From contig NZ_CP037951.1 of assembly GCF_004358445.1 (NCBI RefSeq), forward strand, positions 87,501 to 151,500: 64,000 bases of DNA, written 5' to 3'. Positions within the stretch are counted from its first letter, which is position 1; the number at the start of each line of letters is the position of its first letter. The notes beneath the pieces were generated by a model. That model did no database searches. It was not told the DNA's origin and saw only the letters and a program-made list of their open reading frames with translations. The translations under genes and the position numbers were made by a program. Source of the DNA: Parashewanella tropica (GTDB taxonomy: Bacteria > Pseudomonadota > Gammaproteobacteria > Enterobacterales > Shewanellaceae). Below, one piece after another: positions 18,593 through 33,708 of the stretch.

Positions 18593-19909
18593 CTAGAAAA
18601 TCTTCCCGCCTTGTTTTACCTTCTTCTTATCAATTCGAGTTGGTGTCGCCTCACCAGAAACCAGTGGCTGACTGGCCGCTGCGACCGTTTTGACCACTTG
18701 AGTCAATGATTGTAAATCCAAAGTAGAAACATCATCAGTAGATTGATGATAATGTTCATCTTTATCAATTTGTGTACTACTGAAGCTATGAGCCGGAACG
18801 CCTAAACGAGCCAAAGTGGCATTGTCTGAGCGATAGAAGAGGTTTTGTTTAGGGTATGGGTCGGGATGAATTTCCGTATTCAGTGGCTTAAGGGCTTGAT
18901 TCATGATTTGAGCTAGATCTGAGCGTTCATAGCCAGTCATCCATAATTTACCTGCACCAAACTTTGAAGGCTTACCAATCATCTCTAAATTGATCATGGC
19001 AACAATTTGGTCGGGATCGGTATGAGTAGAAAAATACTTTGAACCAAAGCCACCGATTTCTTCTGCACCAAAGGCCACAAACATCAAATTACGTTTGTTG
19101 TTTCCTAAAGCGGCAAAGTGCTGGGCTAAGCTGATGATCCCTGATACGCCAGAAGCGTTATCGTCTGCGCCATTAAAAATGGTTTCTTTATCGCCTTTAA
19201 ATTTAGGCGGTAAGTGATCGTAATGTGCGGAGTAAAGGATGGTTTCATCCGATGATTTGCTAGCGGGTAATACCCCGACAACATTGGATAATGGTTTTTG
19301 TTCTAGTTCGCTGGTGGCGTTAATATTGATCGAATTTACTTCGGTGGCATCAGTCAGAATCGCAAACAATGAACCGTTATCTTCTTTACTCATTTTTGCT
19401 TTAGGGTATTCGAAGTAGGATTTGTAGCGTTTGAATAGCTTTTTATGAGTAGGGTTAATCAGTATTAATTGATTACCACCCTCTTGGTTAGCTTTAGTGA
19501 ACGCGGAACGAAGATTATCCTCAGCTCCCACGACTGAAATAGTAAGTTTATTCGGATCTTGCCACTTAAGTACATCGCGACCACTTACAAATGCCACTTG
19601 TTTTAGGTCTATAGCTTGTCCGTTCAGTTGTATGTCAGTTGATAACGGTCTTCTTAAATATATCGAAAACTTTTGTAGGTAGCTGCCGTTGTAGGGTTTC
19701 AGGCCAACTTCTTCAAAGCGCTCGGCAATGTAAGTGGCCGCTTTATCAGCATATTCAGTAAAGCTGGCTCGACCTTTCATTTCATTACTCGCTAAGTAAT
19801 GAACATCAGCAGAAATTGGAGCAAGGGTGATTTCAGGGTTGGGTTTATCGCTACAGGCGCTCAGTAGAATAGCGCCACTGAGTAGCGCTAAACAGAATGA
19901 CTTTTTCAT
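18593..19909 (-). CDS. M28-family exported aminopeptidase lipoprotein
   Basis: A 438-residue protein. The ATG at 19909 gives a signal peptide with lipobox LLSAC (Cys about 20); the Shine-Dalgarno is weak. The two-zinc site of M28 peptidases is present in order: SAHYDHL, NGADDNASGVSGI, FGAEEIGGFGS (catalytic Glu pair), a later Asp in MINLEMIGK and a final His in AHSFSSTQ. A PA-like insert lies between the N-terminus and the catalytic part. It probably trims peptides in the periplasm or at the cell surface. Single gene; its stop faces the MBL lipoprotein stop 49 bp away. Confidence 0.87.
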   Translation of the reverse strand: MKKSFCLALLSGAILLSACSDKPNPEITLAPISADVHYLASNEMKGRASFTEYADKAATYIAERFEEVGLKPYNGSYLQKFSIYLRRPLSTDIQLNGQAIDLKQVAFVSGRDVLKWQDPNKLTISVVGAEDNLRSAFTKANQEGGNQLILINPTHKKLFKRYKSYFEYPKAKMSKEDNGSLFAILTDATEVNSININATSELEQKPLSNVVGVLPASKSSDETILYSAHYDHLPPKFKGDKETIFNGADDNASGVSGIISLAQHFAALGNNKRNLMFVAFGAEEIGGFGSKYFSTHTDPDQIVAMINLEMIGKPSKFGAGKLWMTGYERSDLAQIMNQALKPLNTEIHPDPYPKQNLFYRSDNATLARLGVPAHSFSSTQIDKDEHYHQSTDDVSTLDLQSLTQVVKTVAAASQPLVSGEATPTRIDKKKVKQGGKIF

Positions 19910-20387
19910 TGTGCACATATCCATTTTGCAGTGTGTTAATAAGATCACTGACGTGTTTATTATATTTTCATCCGTGAGTGATACGAATTAGCACGGTTAA
20001 CCTCTCTTGTAACGGTGAAAGGTTATGGCAGTATTAGAACGTATCATTGTCACTCAAACGGTTAATCTAACCACTTAGGTTAATCGAAAATCCGAAGTGT
20101 TTAGCTAAGGCAAATAACATTACAGACATCTTCTCCTCGCATCAACTCACATTTGTTGATAAATGAAGCAAATTTAAGTTGAGAATATCGCTGTTGGCTT
20201 GATCGTTAACAGGATTAAGCATACAATCTATGGCCGATTTTTTACCCGTCACACAGGTTTTTGTAGAAAAACTGCGGAAAATTTCGATAATATCCATGTT
20301 TCATGACACATTGAGTCATCTCATTGTGTATAGACGTATTTAGACTATAGATTTCACTCAGGTCGTATTGAGTAACGGAAACAACCG
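19910..20387. other. 478-bp region upstream of secE
   Basis: Divergent spacer. It contains the promoter listed at 20199-20227 and an imperfect hairpin of outer arms TCAACT and AGTTGA with inner ATTTG/CAAAT at about 20144-20181. No tRNA or ORF was found; the tRNA-Trp that precedes secE in some bacteria is absent. Confidence 0.5.
20199..20227 (+). promoter_or_regulatory. predicted secE-nusG promoter
   Basis: TTGATC, 17 nt, TACAAT. It gives a leader of about 150 nt before the secE ATG. The -10 matches the consensus at five of six positions and the -35 at four. Confidence 0.5.
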
Positions 20388-20759
20388 ATGACAACGAATA
20401 CTGAAAACCAGGGAAATGCTCTGGACCTTGTTAAATGGGGCATAGCGGTTATCCTGATTGCTGCTGCCGTAATTGGTAACCAAATGTACAGTGAAGCCAG
20501 TGTTTTGGTTCGTGCAATTGGCGTAGTAGTTGCTTTTGCTATTGCGGGTGCCTTTGCTCTGCAAACAGTAAAAGGTAAGGAAGCTTTAGAATTTGCCAAA
20601 GAGGCGAATATTGAAGTGCGTAAAGTGGTATGGCCAACGCGTCAAGAAGCTCTTAACACGACGTTTATCGTTCTGATCGCTACCGGTATTCTTGCAGTAG
20701 TACTATGGTTGTTGGACATGGGTTTAATGAAAATTGTCAATTTGATCACTGGCGTATAG
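20388..20759 (+). CDS. secE: preprotein translocase subunit SecE
   Basis: SecE clamps SecY in the SecYEG channel of the inner membrane. The 123-residue protein has three hydrophobic segments (about 16-36, 42-62 and 92-115), like the E. coli protein, and the conserved amphipathic stretch EVRKVVWPTRQEALNTT before the last helix. It lies 9 bp before nusG in the usual secE-nusG operon. Confidence 0.96.
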   Translation: MTTNTENQGNALDLVKWGIAVILIAAAVIGNQMYSEASVLVRAIGVVVAFAIAGAFALQTVKGKEALEFAKEANIEVRKVVWPTRQEALNTTFIVLIATGILAVVLWLLDMGLMKIVNLITGV

Positions 20760-20768
20760 GCACCAAGC

Positions 20769-21320
20769 ATGACAGAAGCGACTGAAGCTAAAAAAAGATG
20801 GTATGTAGTTCAAGCATTCTCTGGCTATGAAGGCCGAGTGTGTAAGTCTCTTATTGAGCACATCAAAATGCACAATATGGAAGACTACTTCGGTGAAGTA
20901 TTAGTTCCAACCGAAGAAGTGGTTGAAATGCGTGCTGGTCAACGCCGTAAAAGCGAGCGTAAGTTCTTCCCTGGCTATGTTCTAGTCCAAATGGAAATGA
21001 ACGATGAAAGCTGGCACTTAGTGAAAAGCATTCCACGCGTAATGGGCTTCATTGGTGGTACTTCTGATCGCCCAGCGCCAATTACTGACCGTGAAGCGGA
21101 TAAGATTTTAGCGCGTCTGGCTGAAACTACTGAGTCTCCAACTCATCGCGTGATGTTTGAGCCTGGTGAAGTGGTTCGCGTTACTGACGGTCCATTTGCT
21201 GACTTTAACGGCACGGTTGAAGAAGTGGATTACGAGAAGAGCCGCCTGAAAGTATCGGTAATGATCTTTGGTCGTTCTACTCCGGTTGAATTGGATTTCA
21301 GCCAAGTCGAGAAAAACTAA
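20769..21320 (+). CDS. nusG: transcription antitermination factor NusG
   Basis: NusG binds RNA polymerase and links it to Rho or to ribosomal protein S10. The 183-residue protein (E. coli 181) has the NGN domain at about 8-125 ([24 protein letters not shown]) and a C-terminal KOW domain with [20 protein letters not shown]. It is followed by the rplK promoter with no obvious terminator of its own. Confidence 0.97.
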   Translation: MTEATEAKKRWYVVQAFSGYEGRVCKSLIEHIKMHNMEDYFGEVLVPTEEVVEMRAGQRRKSERKFFPGYVLVQMEMNDESWHLVKSIPRVMGFIGGTSDRPAPITDREADKILARLAETTESPTHRVMFEPGEVVRVTDGPFADFNGTVEEVDYEKSRLKVSVMIFGRSTPVELDFSQVEKN

Positions 21321-21363
21321 ATTCGAGCAATATAACAGCGCTCAAATTTAGCACAAATTAGAT

Positions 21364-21392
21364 TTGTATGCGGATGCGGATTTCTATATAAT
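21364..21392 (+). promoter_or_regulatory. rplK operon promoter within an inverted repeat
   Basis: TTGTAT, 17 nt, TATAAT. The spacer and -10 are spanned by an inverted repeat CGGATGCGGAT (21371-21381) and ATCCGCATCCG (21391-21401). The leader from here to rplK (about 70 nt) is where L1 binds for autogenous control in E. coli. Confidence 0.75.
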
Positions 21393-21468
21393 CCGCATCC
21401 GTTGTTTTACGGGGAGCTGTCTGCATTCAGCAGCATAGCGTTTGAACCCAAACTGAGGAAAAGTCAAA

Positions 21469-21897
21469 ATGGCTAAGAAAATTGATGGCTACATCAAGCT
21501 ACAAGTAAAGTCTGGCTCTGCCAACCCATCGCCACCAGTTGGTCCTGCTCTAGGTCAAAAAGGTGTGAACATCATGGAATTCTGTAAAGCGTTCAACGCA
21601 CGTACAGAAAAGATGGAAAAGGGCATGCCAATCCCAGTTGTTATTACTGTATATAACGACCGTTCTTTCACTTTCGAAACTAAGACTCCACCTGCGTCTT
21701 TCTTACTTAAGAAAGCAGCTAAGATCAAATCTGGCTCAGGTCGTCCTAACACTGAAAAAGTGGGAACCATCACTCGCGCTCAACTAGCTGAAATCGTTGA
21801 GATCAAAGCGGCTGATATGACTGGTGCTGACGAAGATGCGAAAATCCGCTCTATCGAAGGTACTGCACGTTCAATGGGTTTGGTAGTAGAGGGTTAA
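21469..21897 (+). CDS. rplK: 50S ribosomal protein L11
   Basis: L11 binds the GTPase-associated region of 23S rRNA and is needed for RelA activation. The 142-residue protein has the Pro-rich N-terminal [20 protein letters not shown] and the C-terminal rRNA-binding domain. It is first in the rplKA pair, 4 bp before rplA. Confidence 0.98.
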   Translation: MAKKIDGYIKLQVKSGSANPSPPVGPALGQKGVNIMEFCKAFNARTEKMEKGMPIPVVITVYNDRSFTFETKTPPASFLLKKAAKIKSGSGRPNTEKVGTITRAQLAEIVEIKAADMTGADEDAKIRSIEGTARSMGLVVEG

Positions 21898-21901
21898 TAC
21901 A

Positions 21902-22600
21902 ATGGCAAAGCTTACTAAACGCATGCGCGTGATCCGTGAAAAAGTTGATTCGACTCAAAACTACGAAATCAACGAAGCTGTAGCACTTCTTAAAGAACTA
22001 GCGACGGTTAAGTTCGTTGAGAGTGTAGACGTTGCTGTTAACCTAGGCATTGATGCTCGTAAATCAGATCAAAACGTTCGTGGTGCAACTGTACTACCAC
22101 ACGGTACTGGTCGTGAAGTTCGTGTTGCTGTGTTCACTCAAGGTGCAAACGCAGAAGCGGCTAAAGAAGCTGGCGCTGAACTTGTAGGTATGGACGATTT
22201 AGCTGCTCAAGTTAAAGCTGGCGAAATGAACTTCGACGTAGTAGTTGCTTCTCCAGATGCAATGCGCGTTGTTGGTCAACTAGGTCAAATCTTAGGTCCA
22301 CGTGGTCTAATGCCTAACCCTAAGACTGGTACTGTTACGCCTAACGTTGCTGAAGCGGTTAAGAATGCGAAAGCAGGTCAAATCCGTTACCGCAACGACA
22401 AGAACGGTATCATCCACACTACCATCGGTAAAGTGGACTTCGAACCAGCTCAATTGAAAGAGAACCTAGAAGCGCTATTGGCTGCTCTTAAGAAAGCAAA
22501 GCCTGCTTCTGCAAAAGGTACCTTCATGAAGAAAGTTACTATCTCAACCACTATGGGTGCAGGTGTAACAGTAGAGCAAGGTTCTTTAGAAATCGCTTAA
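21902..22600 (+). CDS. rplA: 50S ribosomal protein L1
   Basis: L1 forms the ribosomal stalk at the E site and represses the rplKA message by binding its leader. The 232-residue protein has the signature [17 protein letters not shown] stretch ([19 protein letters not shown]). It is translationally linked to rplK with 4 bp between them. Confidence 0.98.
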   Translation: MAKLTKRMRVIREKVDSTQNYEINEAVALLKELATVKFVESVDVAVNLGIDARKSDQNVRGATVLPHGTGREVRVAVFTQGANAEAAKEAGAELVGMDDLAAQVKAGEMNFDVVVASPDAMRVVGQLGQILGPRGLMPNPKTGTVTPNVAEAVKNAKAGQIRYRNDKNGIIHTTIGKVDFEPAQLKENLEALLAALKKAKPASAKGTFMKKVTISTTMGAGVTVEQGSLEIA

Positions 22601-22634
22601 TGATTTCGTAGTGGGGAAATGCAAATTTTCTCAC

Positions 22635-22663
22635 TATACAAGTGGCGCCGATTGATTTATAAT
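22635..22663 (+). promoter_or_regulatory. rplJ operon promoter within an inverted repeat
   Basis: TATACA, 17 nt, TATAAT. As at rplK, the -10 is flanked by an interrupted inverted repeat: GGCGC-C-GATT (22644-22653) and AATC-T-GCGCC (22661-22670). Confidence 0.68.
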
Positions 22664-22927
22664 CTGCGCCCCTAATTCAGAGTAAATCTCATGAATTAGC
22701 AAGGGTTGAAGCCTGTAATACAGCTCGAGCGTATACAGGTTTCCATCCAAGACCGTAGGTGTCACAAGACTTAATCAAGTTTAACTACTTATCCTGCGTA
22801 GATGGTGTCAGGCCCCAGATAGAATTTTTTCTGCTGGATCATCTGCACCAAGAGTCACTGAATCATAAGATTCAGTATGGTTAATACTAGGGATAACCCC
22901 TAGGTAGAATCCAGGAGCATAAAGCCA
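22664..22927 (+). promoter_or_regulatory. L10 leader of rplJL-rpoBC
   Basis: A 264-nt untranslated leader between the promoter and rplJ. In E. coli the matching leader binds the L10-(L12)4 complex and shuts down rplJ translation. Several short GC-rich stems can be seen (for example AGGGATAACCCCT near 22889-22901), but the fold was not worked out in full. The assignment rests mainly on position. Confidence 0.6.
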
Positions 22928-23431
22928 ATGGCATTAAATCTCGAAGACAAGAAAGCGATTGTTGCTGAAGTCAACGAAGTTGCCAAAGGTGCGCTATCTG
23001 CAGTTGTAGCCGATTCACGCGGTGTAACTGTAGGTGATATGACTGGTTTACGTAAAGCCGCTCGCGAAAACAACGTTTACTTACGTGTTGTTCGTAACAC
23101 GTTAGCACGTCGCGCGGTAGAAGGTACTGACTATGAGTGCCTAAGCGAAAGCTTTACCGGTCCTACTTTGATTGCTTTCTCTAACGAGCACCCAGGTGCT
23201 GCAGCGCGTCTTTTAAAAGACTTCGCTAAAGAGCAAGACAACTTCGAAGTAAAAGGCGCAGCCTTTGAAGGGGATTTCATCCCTGCAACTGATATTGATC
23301 GTTTAGCGAAACTGCCGACTTACGAAGAAGCACTAGCACAGTTGATGATGACTCTAAAAGAGGCTTCAGCTGGCAAAATGGTTCGTACACTGGCCGCTCT
23401 ACGCGATCAAAAAGAAGAAGCTGCAGCATAA
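22928..23431 (+). CDS. rplJ: 50S ribosomal protein L10
   Basis: L10 anchors the L7/L12 dimers to the ribosome stalk. The 167-residue protein (E. coli 165) opens [19 protein letters not shown] and has [14 protein letters not shown]. It is the autogenous repressor of its own operon in enterobacteria. Confidence 0.98.
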   Translation: MALNLEDKKAIVAEVNEVAKGALSAVVADSRGVTVGDMTGLRKAARENNVYLRVVRNTLARRAVEGTDYECLSESFTGPTLIAFSNEHPGAAARLLKDFAKEQDNFEVKGAAFEGDFIPATDIDRLAKLPTYEEALAQLMMTLKEASAGKMVRTLAALRDQKEEAAA

Positions 23432-23488
23432 TTATTATTTGCTGGCCGCTTAACAAAATTGAATTCAGAACAATAGGAAATATTTCTA

Positions 23489-23857
23489 ATGTCTATCACT
23501 AAAGATCAAATCTTAGAAGCCTTTGCTGAAATGTCAGTAATGGAAGTTGTTGAACTAATCGAAGCAATGGAAGAGAAGTTCGGCGTATCTGCAGCTGCTG
23601 CTGTTGTTGCTGGTGGTGCTGGTGAAGGTGCTGCTGCTGAAGAGAAGACTGAGTTCGACGTAGTTCTTACTTCTCACGGTGACAACAAAGTTGCTGTAAT
23701 TAAAGCTCTACGTGGCGCAACTGGCCTAGGTCTTAAAGAAGCTAAAGGTATGGCTGAGTCTGCCCCTGTTGCTGTTAAAGAAGGCATCTCTAAAGAAGAA
23801 GCTGAAGCAGTAGCTAAAGATCTACAAGAAGCTGGTGCTCAAGTAGAAATCAAGTAA
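23489..23857 (+). CDS. rplL: 50S ribosomal protein L7/L12
   Basis: The 122-residue stalk protein that recruits translational GTPases. It shows the N-terminal dimer domain, an Ala/Gly-rich hinge (about 36-50) and the C-terminal [18 protein letters not shown] segment that contacts EF-Tu and EF-G. Confidence 0.98.
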   Translation: MSITKDQILEAFAEMSVMEVVELIEAMEEKFGVSAAAAVVAGGAGEGAAAEEKTEFDVVLTSHGDNKVAVIKALRGATGLGLKEAKGMAESAPVAVKEGISKEEAEAVAKDLQEAGAQVEIK

Positions 23858-23898
23858 GTTCTAATATAGACTTACTCACTCAATCAAAATTGAGTGTA

Positions 23899-23929
23899 GG
23901 CTGGCGGTTTTTTGACCGCTGGCTTTTTT
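23899..23929 (+). terminator. rplL-rpoB attenuator
   Basis: Ten-pair stem with G-U wobbles, GGCTGGCGGT against ACCGCTGGCT, with TTTTTTG in the loop region and TTTTTT after. E. coli has a partial terminator of very similar sequence here, which lowers rpoBC transcription relative to rplJL. Confidence 0.85.
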
Positions 23930-24123
23930 GCGCTAAAGCGCAGGCGAAATTTTCACCGTTTATCGCCACAAGTATTCCCAGTCATGGAAGAGATTTTTGG
24001 CTGGTTGCACCCTTGGCAGAGATTACTGGCTAAGGCTGCTACAACGGTGATGGGCAAACGTGCTGATGGTATCTTTCATTAACCATTCAGTGTTGGTCAC
24101 ATCTGTTAAATCAGAGGAACCCC

Positions 24124-27100
24124 ATGGTTTACTCCTATTCTGAAAAGAAGCGTATCCGTAAAGATTTCGGTAAGCGTCCACAAGTGTTGGACATTCCGTA
24201 TCTATTGTCTATTCAGTTAGACTCTTTTAAGAAATTCACCGATCAAGATCCAACTGGTGAGCGCGGCTTAGAAGCTGCATTCCGTAGCGTTTTTCCCATC
24301 AAGAGCTTCTCAGGTAACTCTGAGCTGCAATACGTAAGCTACACCTTAGGTGAGCCTGAATTTGATGTGAAAGAATGTCAGATCCGCGGTGTTACCTATT
24401 CTGCGCCATTGCGCGTGAAGCTGCGTTTGGTTCTGTATGATCGCGAAGCGGCTGCCGGCACGGTTAAAGACATCAAAGAGCAAGATGTCTACATGGGTGA
24501 TATCCCATTAATGACCGGTAACGGTACTTTCGTTATCAACGGTACAGAGCGTGTGATCGTATCTCAGTTGCACCGTTCTCCTGGTGTATTCTTTGATCAC
24601 GACCGTGGTAAAACCCACTCTTCAGGTAAGGTGCTTTATAATGCACGCGTTATTCCTTACCGTGGTTCATGGTTGGACTTTGAGTTCGATCCAAAAGATG
24701 CGTTATTCGTACGTATCGACCGTCGTCGTAAACTGCCTGCTACGATCATCCTTCGTGCATTAGAGTTCTCGACACAAGAAATCTTAGACTTATTCTTTGA
24801 CAAAGTTCAGTTCAAAGTTAAGAAAGACTCATTAATGATGGAATTGGTTCCAGATCGCCTACGTGGTGAGACGGCAAGCTTTGACATCAAAGACGCAGAA
24901 GGTAGTGTACTGGTTGAAGCCGGTAAGCGTGTTACCGCTCGTCATATCCGCCAATTAGCTAAGACCAACACCACTGAGCTTGAAGTGCCAGTTGAATATA
25001 TTGTTGGCAAGATTGCGGCACAAGATTACATCGATCCTGATACTGGCGAAGTATTGGTTTCAGCCAACGCTGAAATTAGCCTAGAAGACCTAGCGAATCT
25101 ATCGCTTGCAGGTATTAAAGAAGTCGACACCCTATACATCAACGAGCTTGATGCTGGTGCGTACATTTCTGATACCTTGAAGCTGGATCCAACCGCTAAC
25201 CGTCTAGAAGCATTGGTAGAAATCTACCGTATGATGCGCCCAGGCGAGCCACCAACCAAAGAAGCGGCAGAAGCCCTATTTGGTAACTTGTTCTTTAGTG
25301 CAGAACGTTATGACCTATCGAAAGTGGGTCGTATGAAGTTCAACCGTCGTCTAAGCATCGAAAACGAAGAAGGCGAAGGTACACTATCTAACGACGATAT
25401 CGTTGCGGTAATGAAGAAAATCATTGAGATCCGTAACGGTGGCGATGAAGTGGACGATATCGACCACTTGGGTAACCGTCGTATTCGTTCTGTGGGCGAA
25501 ATGGCAGAAAACCAATTCCGTGTTGGTCTAGTACGTGTTGAGCGTGCAGTACGTGAGCGTCTAAGTCTTGGTGATTTGGCTGAGCTTATGCCACAAGACT
25601 TGATCAACGCTAAGCCAATTTCAGCAGCGGTTAAAGAATTCTTTGGTTCTTCACAGCTGTCTCAGTTCATGGATCAAAACAACCCATTATCTGAGGTAAC
25701 TCACAAGCGTCGTATCTCGGCATTAGGTCCTGGTGGTCTAACCCGTGAACGTGCTGGTTTTGAGGTTCGAGACGTACACCCGACTCACTATGGTCGTCTA
25801 TGTCCGATTGAAACGCCTGAAGGTCCAAACATTGGTCTTATCAACTCGTTGGCATCATTCGCACGCACTAACCCATACGGTTTCCTAGAAACTCCGTATC
25901 GTAAAGTGACTGACGGTGTGATCACTGACGAAGTGGAATACCTATCGGCGATTGAAGAAGGTCGTTTTGTAATTGCACAGGCGAACATTGAAGTTGATAC
26001 AGATGGCCGTCTAGTAGAAGAGCAAGTGGCGTGTCGTCACCGTGGTGAATCTACGTTTATGCCTGCTGACAAAGTAGAGTATATGGACGTATCGCCACAA
26101 CAGATCATTTCTGTGGCAGCCTCTTTAATTCCATTCCTAGAACACGATGATGCGAACCGTGCATTGATGGGTGCGAACATGCAACGTCAAGCGGTACCAA
26201 CGCTAGTAGCTGAAAAGCCACTTGTGGGTACTGGTATTGAGCGCACGCTAGCGGTTGACTCTGGTGTTGTTGTTGCAGCTACCCGTGGCGGTGTGGTTGA
26301 TTACGTTGATGCTTCACGCATCGTGGTTAAGGTGAACGAAGCTGAACTTCAGCCAGGTGAAGCAGGTATTGATATCTATAACCTGACTAAGTACACCCGT
26401 TCGAACCAAAACACCTGTATCAACCAACGTCCATGTTGCTCAGTTGGCGATCCAGTGGTTCGTGGTGACGTTCTGGCTGACGGTCCATCGACTGACTTAG
26501 GTGATTTGGCGCTGGGTCAAAACATGCGTATCGCCTTCATGCCTTGGAATGGTTACAACTTTGAGGATTCGATCTTAATTTCTGAGCGCGTAGCGCAAGA
26601 AGACCGTTTCTCAACCATTCACATTCAAGAGCTTTCTTGTATCGCTCGTGACACTAAGCTAGGTAGCGAAGAGATCACGGCTGATATTCCAAACGTAGGT
26701 GAATCTGCACTGTCTAAGTTAGATGAGTCAGGTATCGTTTACATTGGTGCTGAAGTGAAAGGCGGTGACATCTTAGTGGGTAAAGTAACTCCTAAAGGTG
26801 AAACTCAGCTGACTCCAGAAGAAAAGCTTCTACGTGCTATCTTCGGTGAAAAAGCGTCTGACGTTAAAGACAGCTCGCTACGTGTACCTAACTCTGTAAA
26901 AGGTACCATCATCGACGTTCAAGTATTCACTCGTGACGGTGTTGAAAAAGACAAGCGTGCGATTGAAATTGAAGAAATGCACATGGCGCAAGCGCGTAAA
27001 GACTTGTCTGAAGAATTCCAAATTTTGGAAGAAGGCATTTTCGACCGTGCGCGTAACCTACTGAAAGGTGCTGGCGTAAACGTTGAAGGTGTTGCTGGTA

Positions 27101-28146
27101 AAGTACTTCTTGAAGAAGTGATCAGCGATGAAGGCAAGCAAACTGAGCTTGAGCAATTGGCTGAGCAGCACGCTGAGCTAAAAGCAGACTTCGAAAACCG
27201 TCTAGACATCAAGCGTCGTAAGATCTCTAAAGGTGATGATCTTGCTCCAGGCGTACTGAAGATCGTTAAGGTTTACCTAGCGGTTAAACGTACTATCCAG
27301 CCAGGTGACAAGATGGCAGGTCGTCACGGTAACAAAGGTGTTATCTCGAAGATTTGTCCAATCGAAGACATGCCATACGATGAGCACGGTAACCCTGTAG
27401 ACATCGTATTGAACCCATTGGGTGTACCATCGCGTATGAACATCGGTCAGGTACTGGAAGTTCATATGGGTGCGGCAGCGAAAGGCATCGGTAACAAGAT
27501 CAACGCTATGCTCGAAGAGCAGCGCGAGTTAGCCGAGCTTCGTGGTTACATCAAAGAAGTGTACGAGTTGGGTGAAGGCATTCAGCAGAAAGTCGACATC
27601 GACAGCTTCACTGATGACGAAGTTGTACGCCTAGCGAAACACTTGAAGACTGGTCTACCTATCGCGACTCCAGCATTTGATGGCGCGAAAGAGAAAGAGA
27701 TCAAGCAAATGCTTGAACTTGCAGACTTGCCAGCTTCTGGTCAGGTAACCCTGTTTGATGGCCGTACCGGTAACGAGTTTGAGCGTCCTGTAACCGTGGG
27801 TTACATGTACATGCTGAAACTGAACCACTTGGTTGACGATAAGATGCACGCCCGTTCTACTGGTTCGTACAGTCTTGTTACTCAGCAGCCGCTTGGTGGT
27901 AAAGCACAATTCGGTGGTCAGCGTTTCGGTGAGATGGAAGTATGGGCACTGGAAGCATACGGTGCCGCTTACACGCTACAAGAAATGTTGACGGTTAAGT
28001 CGGATGACGTAAACGGTCGTACTCAGATGTATAAGAACATCGTCGACGGTAACCATCAGATGCAACCTGGTATGCCTGAGTCCTTCAACGTATTACTGAA
28101 GGAAATCCGTTCGCTTGGTATTAATATCGAGTTAGATCAGGAATAA
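24124..28146 (+). CDS. rpoB: RNA polymerase beta subunit
   Basis: The 1340-residue catalytic subunit (E. coli 1342). The rifampicin-binding region reads [16 protein letters not shown] then [14 protein letters not shown], with the wild-type Asp, His and Ser residues at the known contact positions. The C-terminal [19 protein letters not shown] closes the conserved part. It lies 266 bp after rplL and 82 bp before rpoC. Confidence 0.99.
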   Translation: MVYSYSEKKRIRKDFGKRPQVLDIPYLLSIQLDSFKKFTDQDPTGERGLEAAFRSVFPIKSFSGNSELQYVSYTLGEPEFDVKECQIRGVTYSAPLRVKLRLVLYDREAAAGTVKDIKEQDVYMGDIPLMTGNGTFVINGTERVIVSQLHRSPGVFFDHDRGKTHSSGKVLYNARVIPYRGSWLDFEFDPKDALFVRIDRRRKLPATIILRALEFSTQEILDLFFDKVQFKVKKDSLMMELVPDRLRGETASFDIKDAEGSVLVEAGKRVTARHIRQLAKTNTTELEVPVEYIVGKIAAQDYIDPDTGEVLVSANAEISLEDLANLSLAGIKEVDTLYINELDAGAYISDTLKLDPTANRLEALVEIYRMMRPGEPPTKEAAEALFGNLFFSAERYDLSKVGRMKFNRRLSIENEEGEGTLSNDDIVAVMKKIIEIRNGGDEVDDIDHLGNRRIRSVGEMAENQFRVGLVRVERAVRERLSLGDLAELMPQDLINAKPISAAVKEFFGSSQLSQFMDQNNPLSEVTHKRRISALGPGGLTRERAGFEVRDVHPTHYGRLCPIETPEGPNIGLINSLASFARTNPYGFLETPYRKVTDGVITDEVEYLSAIEEGRFVIAQANIEVDTDGRLVEEQVACRHRGESTFMPADKVEYMDVSPQQIISVAASLIPFLEHDDANRALMGANMQRQAVPTLVAEKPLVGTGIERTLAVDSGVVVAATRGGVVDYVDASRIVVKVNEAELQPGEAGIDIYNLTKYTRSNQNTCINQRPCCSVGDPVVRGDVLADGPSTDLGDLALGQNMRIAFMPWNGYNFEDSILISERVAQEDRFSTIHIQELSCIARDTKLGSEEITADIPNVGESALSKLDESGIVYIGAEVKGGDILVGKVTPKGETQLTPEEKLLRAIFGEKASDVKDSSLRVPNSVKGTIIDVQVFTRDGVEKDKRAIEIEEMHMAQARKDLSEEFQILEEGIFDRARNLLKGAGVNVEGVAGKVLLEEVISDEGKQTELEQLAEQHAELKADFENRLDIKRRKISKGDDLAPGVLKIVKVYLAVKRTIQPGDKMAGRHGNKGVISKICPIEDMPYDEHGNPVDIVLNPLGVPSRMNIGQVLEVHMGAAAKGIGNKINAMLEEQRELAELRGYIKEVYELGEGIQQKVDIDSFTDDEVVRLAKHLKTGLPIATPAFDGAKEKEIKQMLELADLPASGQVTLFDGRTGNEFERPVTVGYMYMLKLNHLVDDKMHARSTGSYSLVTQQPLGGKAQFGGQRFGEMEVWALEAYGAAYTLQEMLTVKSDDVNGRTQMYKNIVDGNHQMQPGMPESFNVLLKEIRSLGINIELDQE

Positions 28147-28228
28147 ACGATGGCCCAGCCGTCGTTTGGCTGAATGAATGGTGTCCTGCTATGCAGGGCA
28201 CCCGGTTTAACTCCTTCAGGAGAGAAAC

Positions 28229-32434
<4,206 letters not shown>

Positions 32435-32462
32435 TAACGATAATTAATATTACGTTGATTTT

Positions 32463-32488
32463 AAAAGGCGCCAATTGGCGCCTTTTTT
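32463..32488 (+). terminator. rpoC terminator
   Basis: Perfect palindrome AAAAGGCGCC-AATT-GGCGCCTTTT followed by TT. Its core recurs with one base change at 33159-33182, after the next gene. Confidence 0.93.
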
Positions 32489-32578
32489 GTACCTGAATGA
32501 AAAAACCTTAATTATTAATGGATTAGTGCAGGTGTTAAAATAATTCTATCAATTTACCTAAACTGAGATGGAGCAACA

Positions 32579-33058
32579 ATGTCGAGCAAAGGTGTCGAGC
32601 AGACTCAAACAGCTACTCACGATAATTGGGCTGATACTAAAACAGTCCCTCAAGATGAAACTAAGACATTTCAGGCTGATGAAACTAAATCCAAATATAA
32701 GGTTCGATTATTTCGATTCGCAGAACTCGCGGCCAAGTTATTGAACTTTATGGAAGCGAGTCCCTTAATCTCTATTCCTATCGCTATTGGGCAGTGGTTT
32801 GGTGCTGTGGGTGTTTGGAATGTACTTCGATTTAGTGACACTGCGGCAGAACGATATTATGCAAGAAACCCTTCGCCAGAGACAGCTGCCACAAGCCACT
32901 TATTAGCAGAAGAGGTTAAATCAAGAGCTGAGTTAACATGGGTGAATAAGCTTGCGATGACACTGCATATATTTAATGATAATTTAGAATATAAACTCGT
33001 AGGTGAAGGTACTCGAGAGCTTTTTAATGAGTTTAACCCACGGCGACAGCGTAGATAG
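32579..33058 (+). CDS. unknown protein inserted after rpoC
   Basis: Unrecognised 159-residue protein. GGAG lies 5 nt before the ATG. The first ~40 residues are polar and repetitive (TKTVPQDETKTFQADETKSK contains two DETK units). A hydrophobic stretch at about 60-85 (SPLISIPIAIGQWFGAVGVW) could enter a membrane. The C-terminus is basic (NPRRQRR). No signal peptide is seen. It sits between rpoC and rpsL, which are normally adjacent, and converges on another unknown gene. Possible effector or accessory protein; no function is claimed. Confidence 0.6.
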   Translation: MSSKGVEQTQTATHDNWADTKTVPQDETKTFQADETKSKYKVRLFRFAELAAKLLNFMEASPLISIPIAIGQWFGAVGVWNVLRFSDTAAERYYARNPSPETAATSHLLAEEVKSRAELTWVNKLAMTLHIFNDNLEYKLVGEGTRELFNEFNPRRQRR

Positions 33059-33150
33059 AGTGGTTACATTGTATTGTTCCTCTATAAATTGAGATAACCC
33101 GAACCTATCAATCACTACTAATAACGTGAGCCACTCTTGAATATTAAATC

Positions 33151-33190
33151 TTTACAATAAAAGGCGCCAACTGGCGCCTTTTATTGTAAA
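33151..33190. terminator. bidirectional terminator, 19-bp perfect stem
   Basis: TTTACAATAAAAGGCGCCA and its exact complement separated by AC: a 40-bp palindrome between two convergent genes. Its central 24 bp match the rpoC terminator with a single T-to-C change. Confidence 0.9.
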
Positions 33191-33204
33191 GAACATAAGA
33201 AATG

Positions 33205-33708
33205 TTATTGACCAAGTGTCGCCAACTTATAGATAGCCAATCCCGGTAACGCAGCTAAACTGGTCGCGGTAACTTTGGTAAAAAATTGGCAAAATTGTTG
33301 TCTCAAAGAAGGAATGGTATCGTCAGCACTTACTTTAAAAAAGTAATCAAGGCCCTCACTTACGGAAGTTACGAGCCCACTTTGAACAATAATCAAACCT
33401 AAGAACTCGCCCCCTTTGTTAGCTAAGGCATAAAGTTCATCACTTGTACTCAGAATTAAGCACGCAGGACCGGCATAATCGGCTACGCGAGCAAAAAATT
33501 GATAAATAGAACTATCGGCAAGGCCACATGGATTTTGTACTTCGATAAAATAGCGGGCTGAGCCAATGACTAACCCTGCAGCTGCCCCTTGAGGCCCCGC
33601 AATACTGCCGCCGACTATCATTGGTGTCGAAACATAATTGGCAAGACATAAGGTTTCTTTTGCTAAATTACTGCATGCCGAATGGTTCTCTATTGAAGCA
33701 CCTGCCAT
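33205..33708 (-). CDS. unknown hydrophobic protein beside the str operon
   Basis: Unrecognised 167-residue protein. GAGGAAA lies 4 nt before the ATG. It is rich in small and hydrophobic residues, with possible membrane segments at about 30-50 (PMIVGGSIAGPQGAAAGLVIG), 78-90, 100-115 and 148-163. It has five cysteines and no signal peptide. It converges on the gene after rpoC and shares a bidirectional terminator with it. No clear sequence similarity between the two was seen. Function unknown. Confidence 0.58.
   Translation of the reverse strand: MAGASIENHSACSNLAKETLCLANYVSTPMIVGGSIAGPQGAAAGLVIGSARYFIEVQNPCGLADSSIYQFFARVADYAGPACLILSTSDELYALANKGGEFLGLIIVQSGLVTSVSEGLDYFFKVSADDTIPSLRQQFCQFFTKVTATSLAALPGLAIYKLATLGQ

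Noticed and set aside
32579..33708. Possible homology between the two genes inserted after rpoC
   Set aside because: Sizes are similar but no shared motif could be aligned by eye.
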